From Massilia sp. METH4 (GTDB taxonomy: Bacteria > Pseudomonadota > Gammaproteobacteria > Burkholderiales > Burkholderiaceae_D): a DNA stretch of 64,000 bases. The first letter of the stretch is position 1. The number at the start of each line of letters is the position of its first letter. Below the pieces are notes generated by a model. That model worked only from the letters and a program-made list of their open reading frames with translations. It was not told where the DNA came from and searched no databases. Of the stretch, positions 47,336 to 57,092 are shown piece after piece. The position numbers and the translations under genes are program-made. The stretch covers positions 1,922,001 to 1,986,000 of the forward strand of contig NZ_CP146614.1 in the NCBI RefSeq assembly GCF_037094685.1. Direction: 5' to 3'.

Positions 47336-47371
47336 AACGAAAAGGCCGCCCGGTTGGGCGGCCTTTTCGTT
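47336..47371. terminator. Bidirectional terminator between M13 peptidase and cytochrome genes
   Basis: A 16-bp inverted repeat (47336-47351 with 47356-47371; inner stem AAAAGGCCGCCC/GGGCGGCCTTTT) with a GGTT loop separates converging genes. Confidence 0.9.
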
Positions 47372-47394
47372 TGGTGCTGCGTGCGCGTCGCCGA

Positions 47395-47985
47395 TCAACC
47401 CTTCGGCGGTTGCGCCGCTTCTGCGGCGGCCGGCGCATCGGCTGCGGGTGCGGCGCCTGCCGGTGCCGCGGCTGCCGCCGGTGCTTCCGGTTCCTTGAAC
47501 TTGGCGCCGGACTGGTTGGCCATGTACACGACGGCGCGTGCGACTTCCACATCGTCGAGCTCGGGATTGCCGCCCTTGGCCGGCATGGCCCGCAAGCCTT
47601 CGATGGCGTGCTTCACGACCGTGTCGTAGCCCTGCGCGATGCGCGCGGCCCACTGGCCGGCATCGCCCGTCTTCGGCGCACCGGCGATCCCGGCGCCATG
47701 GCAGGCCTGGCAAGTGGACGTGTACACGGCCTCGGCGGTCTGCAGCACCTTCGGCGCGTTGGCATCCTTGAAGGTAAAGCCTTCGTCGGCGACCGGCTTC
47801 AGGCGGGCGGCGATGGCTTCCGGCGACATGGCGTCGGAACCGGCGCCGGCGAGTTTTTGCTGAGTGACGAACTGGACCAGCAGGATGATGCCGAAAATGG
47901 TGACGACGAAGAATGCGATGACCGCTGCAGCGAGTTGCTTCGGGGTCCGGATGAAGGATTGATGCTCGTGGTGTGCGTCGCTCAT
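47395..47985 (-). CDS. Membrane-anchored class I cytochrome c (c5-like)
   Basis: A 196-residue electron carrier. The N-terminal cytosolic stub is His-rich (MSDAHHEHQSF). One membrane anchor (AAAVIAFFVVTIFGIILLVQ) precedes a single haem domain with CxxCH at Cys92-Cys95-His96 (TCQACHGAGIAGAPKTG) and axial Met133 (GLRAMPAKGG). It ends in an Ala/Pro-rich tail. Cytochrome c5-type proteins deliver electrons to terminal oxidases. ATG 47985 lies behind AGGAAATC; the very long frame upstream runs through tRNA antisense sequence and is not used. Confidence 0.9.
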   Translation of the reverse strand: MSDAHHEHQSFIRTPKQLAAAVIAFFVVTIFGIILLVQFVTQQKLAGAGSDAMSPEAIAARLKPVADEGFTFKDANAPKVLQTAEAVYTSTCQACHGAGIAGAPKTGDAGQWAARIAQGYDTVVKHAIEGLRAMPAKGGNPELDDVEVARAVVYMANQSGAKFKEPEAPAAAAAPAGAAPAADAPAAAEAAQPPKG

Positions 47986-48198
47986 GATTTCCTTAGTACA
48001 AGAGGCTGGTGGGCCAGCGTTAATGTTGTCAACATCAGGGTACTTGGGTATGGCAGACTTCTCGCCGAGAAACTGGCCGATTATAGTCCTTAAATGATGG
48101 GTCGGGAAACAAACCCGGCCGTGCGGGAACATGCGGCGCATTCGGCCATTCCGGGAAAGCGGCTCGATCCCCGAGAGCAAAATACTTGTGCTTTCGGA

Positions 48199-48227
48199 TA
48201 GACGCCGGGCGCGAAAGCCGGTATCCT
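48199..48227 (+). promoter_or_regulatory. Promoter-like sequence of tRNA-Arg
   Basis: TAGACG (48199-48204), a 17-nt spacer, then TATCCT (48222-48227), placing transcription start near 48234, just before the tRNA. Confidence 0.45.
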
Positions 48228-48239
48228 TCGGTTCTCCGT

Positions 48240-48315
48240 GCGGCTGTAGCTCAGTGGATAGAGTATTGGCCTCCGAAGCCAAGGGTCGCTGGTTCGATCC
48301 CAGCCAGCCGCACCA
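48240..48315 (+). tRNA. tRNA-Arg (anticodon CCG)
   Basis: A 76-nt cloverleaf with CCA encoded. Acceptor stem GCGGCTG (48240-48246) pairs with CAGCCGC (48305-48311), the D-arm region is AGCTCAGTGGATAGAGT, and the anticodon arm TTGGC-CTCCGAA-GCCAA places CCG at positions 34-36. The T-arm contains GGTTCGATCCC. It decodes CGG, common in this high-GC genome. Confidence 0.97.
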
Positions 48316-48346
48316 CCTGCATTGCTTGTCCCCCCGCAGTTCTTCA

Positions 48347-48412
48347 ACTGCTCATCGACTGCTCATCGACTGCTCATCGACTGCTCATCGACTGCTCATC
48401 GACTGCTCATCG
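48347..48412 (+). repeat. Six tandem copies of an 11-bp unit 3' of tRNA-Arg
   Basis: ACTGCTCATCG is repeated six times without a mismatch (48347-48412), beginning 31 bp after the tRNA. The flanks are unrelated. No spacer variation, so it is not a CRISPR array. Confidence 0.95.
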
Positions 48413-48681
48413 ACCGTTCCCCTATTGGCCGTCAGTATGTCCATCGGCGGTGACCAGCTATACATCACAAGGCGACGTCCTTGGATCTGTCGCCGGATTT
48501 CCGCACTTTCTTCCGCACGCGCCGGACCCCGAGCGTGGGTATGCTGCTTTTTGCGGCTTGCTTAGTCCAGATCACTTCCTCTCAATTCAGGCCTTGGTCG
48601 CTCTGTCGGAAAACTTTACAGTCAATTTGCGCCAAGACAAGCCTTGGCTGTAAGTGGTTGATTTTCTTCACTATCAGAAAC

Positions 48682-48697
48682 TGGCACGGTCCATGCT
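48682..48697 (+). promoter_or_regulatory. Sigma-54 (-24/-12) promoter of the PEP-CTERM gene
   Basis: TGGCACGGTCCATGCT matches the RpoN consensus TGGCACG-N4-TTGCW in all but one base, with GG (48683) and GC (48695) exactly 12 bp apart. It lies 45 bp before the start codon. PrsR in this window is a GAFTGA-type enhancer-binding protein, the expected activator. Confidence 0.75.
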
Positions 48698-48742
48698 TAT
48701 TATCGTCCAGGCAAGACCAACCGCTTATTTCCAGGAGATATC

Positions 48743-49693
48743 ATGAAGATTAAAACGCTGCTCGCCGCAGTCGCCCTGACCGTCGCCGGCGTCACCCCAG
48801 CCTTCGCAGGCGTGGCGGGCATGGCCGACCTGTCCATTTCCCAGTTGCTGGTGGTTGATCCGGTGACCGGCAACCCAAGCCCGATCGCGCCCTCGATCCA
48901 GATCACGAGTGACTCGCGGACCGGTACCGCCGATTCGAACTACAACGGTGTCGTCGGCACCGGTGCCGGTGCGGGCAGTATCACGGACATCCGTACCGAT
49001 GGTACCCCTGCTGCGGTGGACGTTGCCTATCGTTGCGCCGGCCCGTCGTGCGGGAACATCAATACCATCTATCCGGGCGGCGCCGAGAACAATGCCGGGA
49101 CCAACTTCCTGACGAACCAGGGCAACTACGCGCTGGGCGACATGAACATCCAGGGCAATGCACTGGTGGGCGGCGCGAGCGGCTTGACCCGCGGCGATAC
49201 GTCGGCGGACTTTGCCGATGCCATCGGCGGCGCGAACGCGACGATTTTGAACGGCGTGTCGGTCGTGACCAACTTCACCGCCGGCGCGACGGCCAGCCTG
49301 GCCTTTGCACTGGACTACGACGCCTTCGTGCGCGTGTTCGTCGACCCGCTGCTGCCGGCGGGCTACGATACCCTGGCCTCGGCCGGCATCACCTTCAGCC
49401 TGACCCTGCGCAACACGACCACCGGCACGACCTTGCTGCAATGGACGCCGGACGAACTGAACCGCGGTCTGCTGGCCGAAAACGCCTCCCAGAACGCCGT
49501 CCACGACTTCGAAGGTACGATCACCTCCGACGCGTTCACCGTTATCGGTGGCAATACCTACAGCCTGGTCATCTCGCAGGCATCCAACTCGGCCATCCAG
49601 CTGAACGCCGTGCCGGAACCGGAATCGCTGCTGCTGGTCGGCCTGGGCCTGCTGGCCATGGGTGTGACCGTCCGCCGCAAACGTCTGCAATAA
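48743..49693 (+). CDS. PEP-CTERM sorting-signal protein (exosortase substrate)
   Basis: A 316-residue exported protein. Its N-terminal signal peptide is KIKTLLAAVALTVAGVTPAFA. The middle is rich in Gly/Ala/Thr/Asn with beta-strand character. At the C-terminus is a textbook PEP-CTERM tripartite signal: the motif VPEPESLL, one hydrophobic segment and an Arg/Lys cluster (VRRKR). In the family, exosortase XrtA cleaves at the motif and links the protein to the envelope or secretes it with exopolysaccharide. Its function is unknown. Transcription is predicted from the sigma-54 promoter at 48682. Confidence 0.88.
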   Translation: MKIKTLLAAVALTVAGVTPAFAGVAGMADLSISQLLVVDPVTGNPSPIAPSIQITSDSRTGTADSNYNGVVGTGAGAGSITDIRTDGTPAAVDVAYRCAGPSCGNINTIYPGGAENNAGTNFLTNQGNYALGDMNIQGNALVGGASGLTRGDTSADFADAIGGANATILNGVSVVTNFTAGATASLAFALDYDAFVRVFVDPLLPAGYDTLASAGITFSLTLRNTTTGTTLLQWTPDELNRGLLAENASQNAVHDFEGTITSDAFTVIGGNTYSLVISQASNSAIQLNAVPEPESLLLVGLGLLAMGVTVRRKRLQ

Positions 49694-49715
49694 TTACCGG
49701 GGCTTTCCCTCGACA

Positions 49716-49739
49716 AGCCCGGGCATGCCCGGGCTTTTT
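49716..49739 (+). terminator. Terminator after the PEP-CTERM gene
   Basis: AGCCCGGGC (49716-49724) pairs with GCCCGGGCT (49727-49735), then TTTTT. Confidence 0.9.
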
Positions 49740-49753
49740 CCTTTGTACGTGCC

Positions 49754-51292
49754 ATGCCAAGACAGACCGCCGATACAACAAATGTGACCGGGCTGGCCCA
49801 AGCGGGCGGACGGGTGTTGCGACCGCGCACCACCGCGCAGGTGCAACGCATCGTGCGGCTCGCCAACCGCGCCGGCTGGACGATCAACCCGGTCTCGACG
49901 GGGCTCAACTTCGGCTACGGCGGGGCGTCGCCCGCCCGGGCGACCGATATCCAGCTCGACCTGGGCAGGATGACGTCGATCCGCAATGCCGCCGAGATTT
50001 CGCGCAGCCATCCGGTCGCCGTGATCGAGCCGGGCGTGACCCAGCAGGCCCTGCATGCGTGGCTGCAGCGTCACCACCCGGACCTGTCCTTCAACGTTAC
50101 GGGCTCGGCCAGGGAAACCAGCATCATCGGCAATGCGCTGGACCGTGGCGTCGGCTATTTCGGCCCGCGCAAGGAAGACTTGTTCGGCTTGGAGGTCGTC
50201 ACCGGCAGCGGCGAACTGATACAGACCGGTTTTCGCCGGCTCGGCGAAGCGTCGCCACTGGCGCACAGCCATCCTTATGGCCTGGGCCCCATCCTCGATG
50301 GTCTGTTTTTCCAGGGAAACTGCGGCATCGTGACGAGCGCCTGCTTCCGCCTGGTGCCCAAGCGGCCCAAGGCCGTGGCCGTCTCGCTGGGATTGCGCGA
50401 TGGCGCGCAGCTGGGCCAGTTCATCGACCGGCTCGCCGAGCTGAAGCGGGAAGGGGTGATGGAGTCGGTCACGCACATCGCCAATCGCCAGCGCAGCTAT
50501 GCATCGCTGATGTACGGCATTTCCACCTATCTCGAAGAACAATGCGGGCGCACGCCCGAGGCGGCCGCGGAGGAAGCAAGGCAAGCCCTGGCGCTGATCG
50601 CGAAAGGCGAATGGACGAGCCTGGGTGCCATCACCGGCTCGGAGGCGCAGGTGCGCGCGAATCTGGCCGAGGTGCGCGCCCGCGTCGGCGCGATCGCGAC
50701 CGTGCGGGTACTGACGGAAGAAAAGCTGGCGGGCGGCTACCGGGTCATGCATGCGCTGCGCTTCCTGCGCGGTGCGCGGGCCAACGCCGCGGCCATTGCC
50801 GCGATCCGGCCCCTGCACGTGCTGGCCCTCGGCCAGCCCACCGATGCCGCGATCGACAACCTGTTGTGGCGGTTTGGCCACAGCGACCTGCCGGCCACGC
50901 AGCTGGACCGGACGAACTGCGGACTGATCTTCATCAACCCCGCGTTGCCGATGGATGGCGGGCTCGTCGCGAGAATCGTGCGCGAACTCGAAGACGTGGC
51001 ACGGCCATTCGAGCTGTACATGACGATCAATATCGAAACGGCCACGTCCCTGGTGGCCGTCATCAATCTATTGTTCGACCGGAGCAATCCCGCCGAGGCC
51101 GCCGCCGCGCGGGCGAAGGCCGATGCGCTGCATGCGCATCTGCGCGCCAACCGGCTCGAGGTTTATCGTGCCCGCGCCGACATGATGAAGGACGTGGTCG
51201 ACCCGGCCGATCCGTACTGGCAGGTGGTGGGCGCCATCAAGCGGGCGCTCGACCCGAACGGCGTCATTGCGCCCGGCCGCTACAGTCCCTGA
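49754..51292 (+). CDS. FAD-linked oxidase (vanillyl-alcohol oxidase/FAD_binding_4 fold)
   Basis: A 512-residue flavoprotein. The PCMH-type FAD domain is visible: VLRPRTTAQVQRIVRLANRAG, then PVSTGLNFGYGG, LDLGRMTSI, VAVIEPGVTQQALHAWL, TGSARETSIIGNALDRGVGYFGPR and GILFFQGNCGIVTSA-type segment. Glycolate/D-lactate dehydrogenases and 4-cresol or vanillyl-alcohol oxidases use this fold; I cannot assign the substrate. No signal peptide. It starts 15 bp past the terminator and shows no obvious link to polysaccharide production. Confidence 0.78.
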   Translation: MPRQTADTTNVTGLAQAGGRVLRPRTTAQVQRIVRLANRAGWTINPVSTGLNFGYGGASPARATDIQLDLGRMTSIRNAAEISRSHPVAVIEPGVTQQALHAWLQRHHPDLSFNVTGSARETSIIGNALDRGVGYFGPRKEDLFGLEVVTGSGELIQTGFRRLGEASPLAHSHPYGLGPILDGLFFQGNCGIVTSACFRLVPKRPKAVAVSLGLRDGAQLGQFIDRLAELKREGVMESVTHIANRQRSYASLMYGISTYLEEQCGRTPEAAAEEARQALALIAKGEWTSLGAITGSEAQVRANLAEVRARVGAIATVRVLTEEKLAGGYRVMHALRFLRGARANAAAIAAIRPLHVLALGQPTDAAIDNLLWRFGHSDLPATQLDRTNCGLIFINPALPMDGGLVARIVRELEDVARPFELYMTINIETATSLVAVINLLFDRSNPAEAAAARAKADALHAHLRANRLEVYRARADMMKDVVDPADPYWQVVGAIKRALDPNGVIAPGRYSP

Positions 51293-51319
51293 GCGCGACC
51301 GCCGGCAGCCGGCCGCGGA

Positions 51320-54085
51320 TCACAGCTGTTTCAGCAGGGCGCGCGCCTGCTCGGCCTGCGCCACATCGTCCTTGCGGGACAGCAGGGTTTCCAGTTCCTT
51401 GCGGGCCGATGCCTTGTCGTTGTTCTTTGCAAGCGCGGCCGCCAGGTGATAGCGGATGTCGGCCGCGTTGGGCTCGGCGGCGATGGCCTGTTTCAACAGG
51501 GGCAAGCCCCGGCCGAGGTTGCCTTGCTCGACCAGCATCCAGCCGAGCGTATCCATCACGGCGCCGCTTTGCGGCAGTGCCTTCAGGGCCCGCTCCGCCG
51601 TTTCCACGGCGCGCGGGTCGTTCACGGCCGCGTAGGCCAGCGCCAGATTGTTGAGGATTATGCCATTGTCCGGCACTTCCTTCAGCAAGCCCGTGAAGGT
51701 GTCGATCGCGGCCTGGTACTTCTTGTGTGCGAAGTACCGTTCGCCGAGGTACACGGCGATCGCCCTGTCCTTCGGACTTTCCGCGCGCCAGCGCTGGACC
51801 AGCTTCAACGCTTCTTCGGGATCACCCGCGTGCACGTATGCATTGGCCAGCTTGAGCCGCAGGGGGGAAGACTTCTTGTCCAGGTCCAGGGCGCGCTGAT
51901 AGACCGGGATGGCGAGCTCGGGCTTGCGCTGGGCTTCGCGGATTTCCGCCTCCACGATCAGTGCGGGGATGCGGTTGGGCATGCGTCCCTGCGCATCACG
52001 GGCGAACATGACCGCCTGGTCGTAATTGCCGCGGCGGGTTTCCACGGCGGCGCGGGCCAGGACCAGCGAGACATCGTCCGGGCGCTCGGCGCTCGCCTTG
52101 CGCAGGATCTCGGCCGCCAGGCCGCGCTCGCCCAGTTCCTCGTAGGCAGCCGCCAGGCGGGCGGTCATGCCCGTCGTGCGCGGTTGCAGGGCCGCGAGGC
52201 GCCCGTAGGCTTCCAGCGCCGCCGCCTTGTTGTCGTTTGCCGCCTGGACGCGGCCGAGCATGTCGAGCAACTGCGGATCGTCCGGGCTTTCAACCTGCAT
52301 CGCGGAGATTAGTGCCAGGGCCTTGCGCTTTTCGCCGGCGGCCAGGTATTGCTGTGTCAGCCGAAGGCCCGGTCCCGCCACTTTCGGGCTTGCCGCATGG
52401 GCCTGTTCGAGCCACTTGATCGCGTCCGCCGGCTTCTTGTCGATGATCGCGATGTCGGCCAGGGCGAGCATTGCCTGCGCACTGCCGGGATTCTTGTCGA
52501 GGAAGGCCTGGTAGTGCTGGCGCGCCGGTTCCAGTTTCTTGTCCGCCAGCTCCATCCGCGCCAGGTTATCCGCGGCGGTGAAGAACGAGGGCTGCGCCTG
52601 CAGCGATTTCTGGAATGCCGCGCGGGCCGCCGCGCGGTCGCCCTTGCCCAACTGTGCACCGCCGGCGAGATTGAGCAGCACGGCGTTGTCCGGCGCACGC
52701 TTGAGCATCTGGTCGAGCACCGCCACGGCCGCGTCATTCTGCTTCAGGCGCAGGTGCGTGGTGGCCAGCACGATGCCGGCATCGATCGCCGTCGGCGGGC
52801 TCAGTTCCACACCCTTGCGCATGGCGGCCACTGCGCCGTCGGCATCCCCCATGCTCATCCTGGCCAGGCCCAGGCCGATATGGGACTGGGCGTGCGTGGG
52901 CTGCAGCTCGATGGCACGACGATAGGTCGCGGTGGCCTTGTCGTATTGCTTCAGGTTCAGGTAGGCGCGGCCACCGATGTTGATCAGGGCGGGATCGGTC
53001 GAGGTGTCGAGGAATGGCGCCAGTTGCGCGAGCGCTTCGCGCGGCTGGCTGGAGCCGAGGTAGACCGAGGCTAGCATCTTGCGCGCCTGCACATTGCGCG
53101 GATCCGACTCGACATACTTTTTCAGGTGCTGTTCGGCCTGCGGGAGCGAGCCCAGGGCGAAGTGGGTTGCGCCGGCCAGCAATTGGCTGGGAAGGTGCTC
53201 GGGCGCGACCTTCAGTACGACCTGGACGCTGTCCAGTGCCTGCTTGTACTTTCCTTCCGCAAACGCGAGCTGTGCCTGCGCATGGTAGGCAAGGATGTTC
53301 TGTGGCGCCAGCTTCTTCAATGCCGCGAGGTCGGCGCGGGCATCGTCGTACTTGCGCTGGCCGATGTCGATGTAGGCTTTTTGCAGATAGGCTGCCGCGG
53401 TGTCCGGCGCGACCTTCAAGGCCTTGTCGTACACCGCCCGGGCCGCGTCGAGTTGCCCCATCGCCTTGTCGAGATCGGCACGGAACAACAGCGTGTCGAC
53501 ATCGGCCGGATGGTGCGCTACCGCCTGGTCCGCCAAACGCACCACCTCGGCAGCGTCGTTCTTCAACATGGCGTGGCGCGCGAGCCCCCTCAGCGCCTCG
53601 CTGTTGTTCGGCTCCAGTTTCAGCGCGCTTTCGAACGCCTGGCGCGAGTCGTCCACCTTCTGCAGCGCGAGCAAGGCGTCCCCGCGCAGGCTCAGCAGCG
53701 ATGCGGTAGGCGGCAAGGAAGCGATCTCATCCAATACGGCTTGCGGCTTGTTCTGCAACAGCAGTGCTTTGGCCAGCAGCGGCAACGCTTCCGTCCGGTT
53801 GCTGCCGAGCTTGATGGCTCGCTGCAATTCCTTCTCCGCGGAGACGGCGTCGCCGGTCTTCAGGTACAGGCGCCCCAGGGCGAAGCGGGCGGCGGCATCG
53901 TCGGGCGCCGCCTGCAGGGCGTTCTTCAGCTGGATGATCGCCGCCTTGCTGTCGCCCTTGCTCTCATACTGTTTTGCCTGGGCGATCAACTGTTCGGGCG
54001 ACTCGTCCTTGGAGCACCCGGTGATGGCCGCGAAGACCAACGCGAGGGCCGCGGCCATCCGCTTGTTTCTCATGCTGTAATGCAT
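51320..54085 (-). CDS. prsT: PEP-CTERM system TPR lipoprotein (PrsT)
   Basis: A 921-residue lipoprotein made almost wholly of tetratricopeptide repeats. The lipoprotein signal (LALVFAAITGCSKD, modified Cys near residue 24) precedes at least twenty TPR units of about 34 residues, e.g. AAIIQLKNALQAAPDDAAAR. TPR proteins of this length beside PrsK/PrsR are known as PrsT in exosortase/exopolysaccharide clusters, where they probably scaffold envelope polymer export. It is divergent from tviB over a 583-bp low-GC region. ATG 54085 (MHYSMRNKRM) is taken; ATG 54073 is possible. Confidence 0.88.
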   Translation of the reverse strand: MHYSMRNKRMAAALALVFAAITGCSKDESPEQLIAQAKQYESKGDSKAAIIQLKNALQAAPDDAAARFALGRLYLKTGDAVSAEKELQRAIKLGSNRTEALPLLAKALLLQNKPQAVLDEIASLPPTASLLSLRGDALLALQKVDDSRQAFESALKLEPNNSEALRGLARHAMLKNDAAEVVRLADQAVAHHPADVDTLLFRADLDKAMGQLDAARAVYDKALKVAPDTAAAYLQKAYIDIGQRKYDDARADLAALKKLAPQNILAYHAQAQLAFAEGKYKQALDSVQVVLKVAPEHLPSQLLAGATHFALGSLPQAEQHLKKYVESDPRNVQARKMLASVYLGSSQPREALAQLAPFLDTSTDPALINIGGRAYLNLKQYDKATATYRRAIELQPTHAQSHIGLGLARMSMGDADGAVAAMRKGVELSPPTAIDAGIVLATTHLRLKQNDAAVAVLDQMLKRAPDNAVLLNLAGGAQLGKGDRAAARAAFQKSLQAQPSFFTAADNLARMELADKKLEPARQHYQAFLDKNPGSAQAMLALADIAIIDKKPADAIKWLEQAHAASPKVAGPGLRLTQQYLAAGEKRKALALISAMQVESPDDPQLLDMLGRVQAANDNKAAALEAYGRLAALQPRTTGMTARLAAAYEELGERGLAAEILRKASAERPDDVSLVLARAAVETRRGNYDQAVMFARDAQGRMPNRIPALIVEAEIREAQRKPELAIPVYQRALDLDKKSSPLRLKLANAYVHAGDPEEALKLVQRWRAESPKDRAIAVYLGERYFAHKKYQAAIDTFTGLLKEVPDNGIILNNLALAYAAVNDPRAVETAERALKALPQSGAVMDTLGWMLVEQGNLGRGLPLLKQAIAAEPNAADIRYHLAAALAKNNDKASARKELETLLSRKDDVAQAEQARALLKQL

Positions 54086-54668
54086 AGGTCATCCCTGTCA
54101 AAAGCACTGTCGAGCGCTGCGTCGATGCGCCGCCACCAAAGATCATATACCGGCGAAATCGAAACCTGTTAACAAAACTAAATTTAATTTTTGCAACTCG
54201 TAGCCACATGTTGTCTTGCGGTTACGGTGACATCGTGCTTGACAGGCAGTCACGCTGATAAGTTTCCTTTGTGCATGAACCGCCGATGCGCGAGCACAAC
54301 GTTTCGACTTTTTTCCTGCGAGTTCGACAATTTCCTTACATTTTGTGTTGTCAATAAGGTTATGCTTTCTGGCATTGCTTTGTTTCATCGAATTGCCGGC
54401 CAAAGTGCCTAAAGGTTGCGTTATCGCTGCTGCATGGTCGAGGTTGCGTTGTAAAATGAGGTCGTATCTTTTCTGCAATTTCTGGTAGACAATGACGGCC
54501 GGACGGCTTCCGCGCTTGCGCGGGCGGCGGACGGATGGCTGATCGTTGCGGTCGACTGCTGGGTTAATTCGTTCGCCAACGGAATTTCTGGTATTGCTAG
54601 TGCCGTAATTAACTTTTTGATATATAGTTGGCATAAACACAAATTGTAATTCTCGAACGGAACCCGAT
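54086..54668. promoter_or_regulatory. 583-bp low-GC divergent control region between prsT and tviB
   Basis: Much lower in GC than its flanks and without a convincing protein gene; the frames inside are random-like. It contains a direct repeat AGGTTGCGTT (54413-54422 and 54441-54450) and a sigma-54-like element TGGTATTGCTAGTGCC (54589-54604, GG and GC 12 bp apart but -24 half weak), 65 bp before tviB. On the other strand TGGCTACGAGTTGCA (54192-54206) is one base short of sigma-54 spacing for prsT. Probably the main switch for the polysaccharide genes. Confidence 0.5.
54589..54604 (+). promoter_or_regulatory. Possible sigma-54 promoter of tviB
   Basis: TGGTATTGCTAGTGCC has the GG/GC spacing of RpoN promoters and TGC at the -12 side but deviates at two -24 bases. 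Consistent with PrsR control; weak by itself. Confidence 0.35.
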
Positions 54669-55958
54669 ATGGAAAACGATCAAATCGTTGCAGTAGTGGG
54701 ACTGGGCTATGTGGGTTTGCCCCTGGCAGTGGAGTTCGGCAAGAAGCGTGCAACTATCGGTTTTGACCTATCGGAGGCCAAGGTCGAGAATTACAAGCGA
54801 TTCGTCGATCCCACCGGCGAAGTCTCGACGGATGACCTGAAAGCGGCGCGCCACCTGACGGTGACCACCGACCCGGCGGCGCTGGCGCAGGCCGACTACA
54901 TCGTGGTCGCCGTGCCGACCCCGGTCGACATTGCGCACAATCCCGATTTCGGCCCCCTGGTCGGCGCATCCACCAGCGTCGGCAAGCACATGAAGCGCGG
55001 TGCCATCGTGGTCTACGAATCGACCGTGTATCCCGGCGCCACCGAGGAAGTCTGCATTCCGATCCTGGAGAAGCAATCCGGCCTCAAGTGGAAAGAGGAT
55101 TTCCATGTCGGCTTCTCGCCGGAACGCATTAACCCGGGCGACAAGCAGCACACACTGACCACCATCCTGAAGGTCGTCTCCGGCGACGACGCGGCCACGC
55201 TCGAAGCGGTCGCGCAACTGTACGAGTCGATCATCACCGCCGGCGTATACCGCGCCTCGAGCGTGAAGGTGGCCGAGGCGGCGAAAGTGATCGAGAATAC
55301 CCAGCGCGACCTGAACATCGCGCTGATGAATGAACTGGCCATCATCTTCGACAAGATTGGCATCGACACGCTCGAAGTGCTGCAGGCCGCCGGCACCAAG
55401 TGGAACTTCCTGCCGTTCCGGCCGGGCCTGGTGGGCGGCCACTGCATCGGCGTCGATCCCTATTACCTGACGCACAAGGCCGAGATGATCGGCTATCACC
55501 CGCAGGTGATCCTGGCGGGCCGCCGCATCAACGACGGCATGGCGAAGTTCGTTGCCGAAAAAACGGTGAAGGAAATGATCGCCACCGGCTGCCACGTGAA
55601 GGGCGCCAAGGTGAACGTGCTGGGGCTGACCTTCAAGGAAAACTGCCCGGACCTGCGCAACTCGAAGGTGGCCGACGTGGTGGCCGAACTGCAATCGTAT
55701 GGGCTGGACGTGCACGTCTACGACCCGGTGGCCGACGCCGGCGAAGCCATGCACGAATACGGCATCAAGCTGGACAGCTGGGAAACGCTGCCCCGCGCCG
55801 ATGCCGTCGTGGCGGCGGTATCGCACAAGGAACTGCTGGCGCTGTCGCTGACCGACCTCGCAGCCAAGCTGAACGATGGTGGCTGCTTCATCGACGTGAA
55901 GTCGCAGTTCCCGTTGTCCGGCCTGCGCGAGGCGGGTTACGCCGTCTGGCGCCTGTAA
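54669..55958 (+). CDS. tviB: UDP-N-acetylhexosamine 6-dehydrogenase (TviB/WbpO type)
   Basis: A 429-residue NAD-dependent sugar-nucleotide dehydrogenase that oxidises UDP-GalNAc or UDP-GlcNAc to the uronate. It has Rossmann GLGYVG (11-16), the subfamily block [21 protein letters not shown] (key DPTGEVS), catalytic Cys259 in [16 protein letters not shown] and [15 protein letters not shown]. These TviB/WbpO features distinguish it from UDP-glucose dehydrogenases. With TviC downstream (19 bp) it should supply UDP-N-acetylgalactosaminuronate for the exopolysaccharide. Confidence 0.92.
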   Translation: MENDQIVAVVGLGYVGLPLAVEFGKKRATIGFDLSEAKVENYKRFVDPTGEVSTDDLKAARHLTVTTDPAALAQADYIVVAVPTPVDIAHNPDFGPLVGASTSVGKHMKRGAIVVYESTVYPGATEEVCIPILEKQSGLKWKEDFHVGFSPERINPGDKQHTLTTILKVVSGDDAATLEAVAQLYESIITAGVYRASSVKVAEAAKVIENTQRDLNIALMNELAIIFDKIGIDTLEVLQAAGTKWNFLPFRPGLVGGHCIGVDPYYLTHKAEMIGYHPQVILAGRRINDGMAKFVAEKTVKEMIATGCHVKGAKVNVLGLTFKENCPDLRNSKVADVVAELQSYGLDVHVYDPVADAGEAMHEYGIKLDSWETLPRADAVVAAVSHKELLALSLTDLAAKLNDGGCFIDVKSQFPLSGLREAGYAVWRL

Positions 55959-55977
55959 GCGTCGGGGCAGCGAAGGC

Positions 55978-57024
<1,047 letters not shown>

Positions 57025-57092
57025 AAGTGGTTCCACGAGCCGCGGTCGACGGCACGGGAATAAAAACTAGGTGTACGCCCTGGGGGGTAAAA

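Noticed and set aside
43020..47713. Long minus-strand frames opposite the M13 peptidases
   Set aside because: They are mirror images of two intact peptidases; composition is His/Val/Leu/Arg-rich without domain features.
48090..48347. Minus-strand frame encoding GAAGWDRTSDPWLRRP-type sequence
   Set aside because: This is the antisense translation of the tRNA-Arg gene, a well-known spurious protein pattern.
48347..48412. CRISPR array
   Set aside because: The repeats are 11 bp, contiguous, without spacers, and no cas genes are present.
48240..48412. Integrative-element attachment site at tRNA-Arg
   Set aside because: No integrase, no repeat of the tRNA 3' end and no foreign gene block follow within the window.
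54192..54206. Sigma-54 promoter for prsT on the minus strand
   Set aside because: TGGCTACGAGTTGCA has GG-N9-GC rather than GG-N10-GC, one base too short for a normal -24/-12 promoter. It is only mentioned as a weak element.
54143..54640. 165-codon minus-strand frame in the prsT-tviB gap
   Set aside because: Random-like composition, no ribosome-binding site and no family features; the region looks regulatory.
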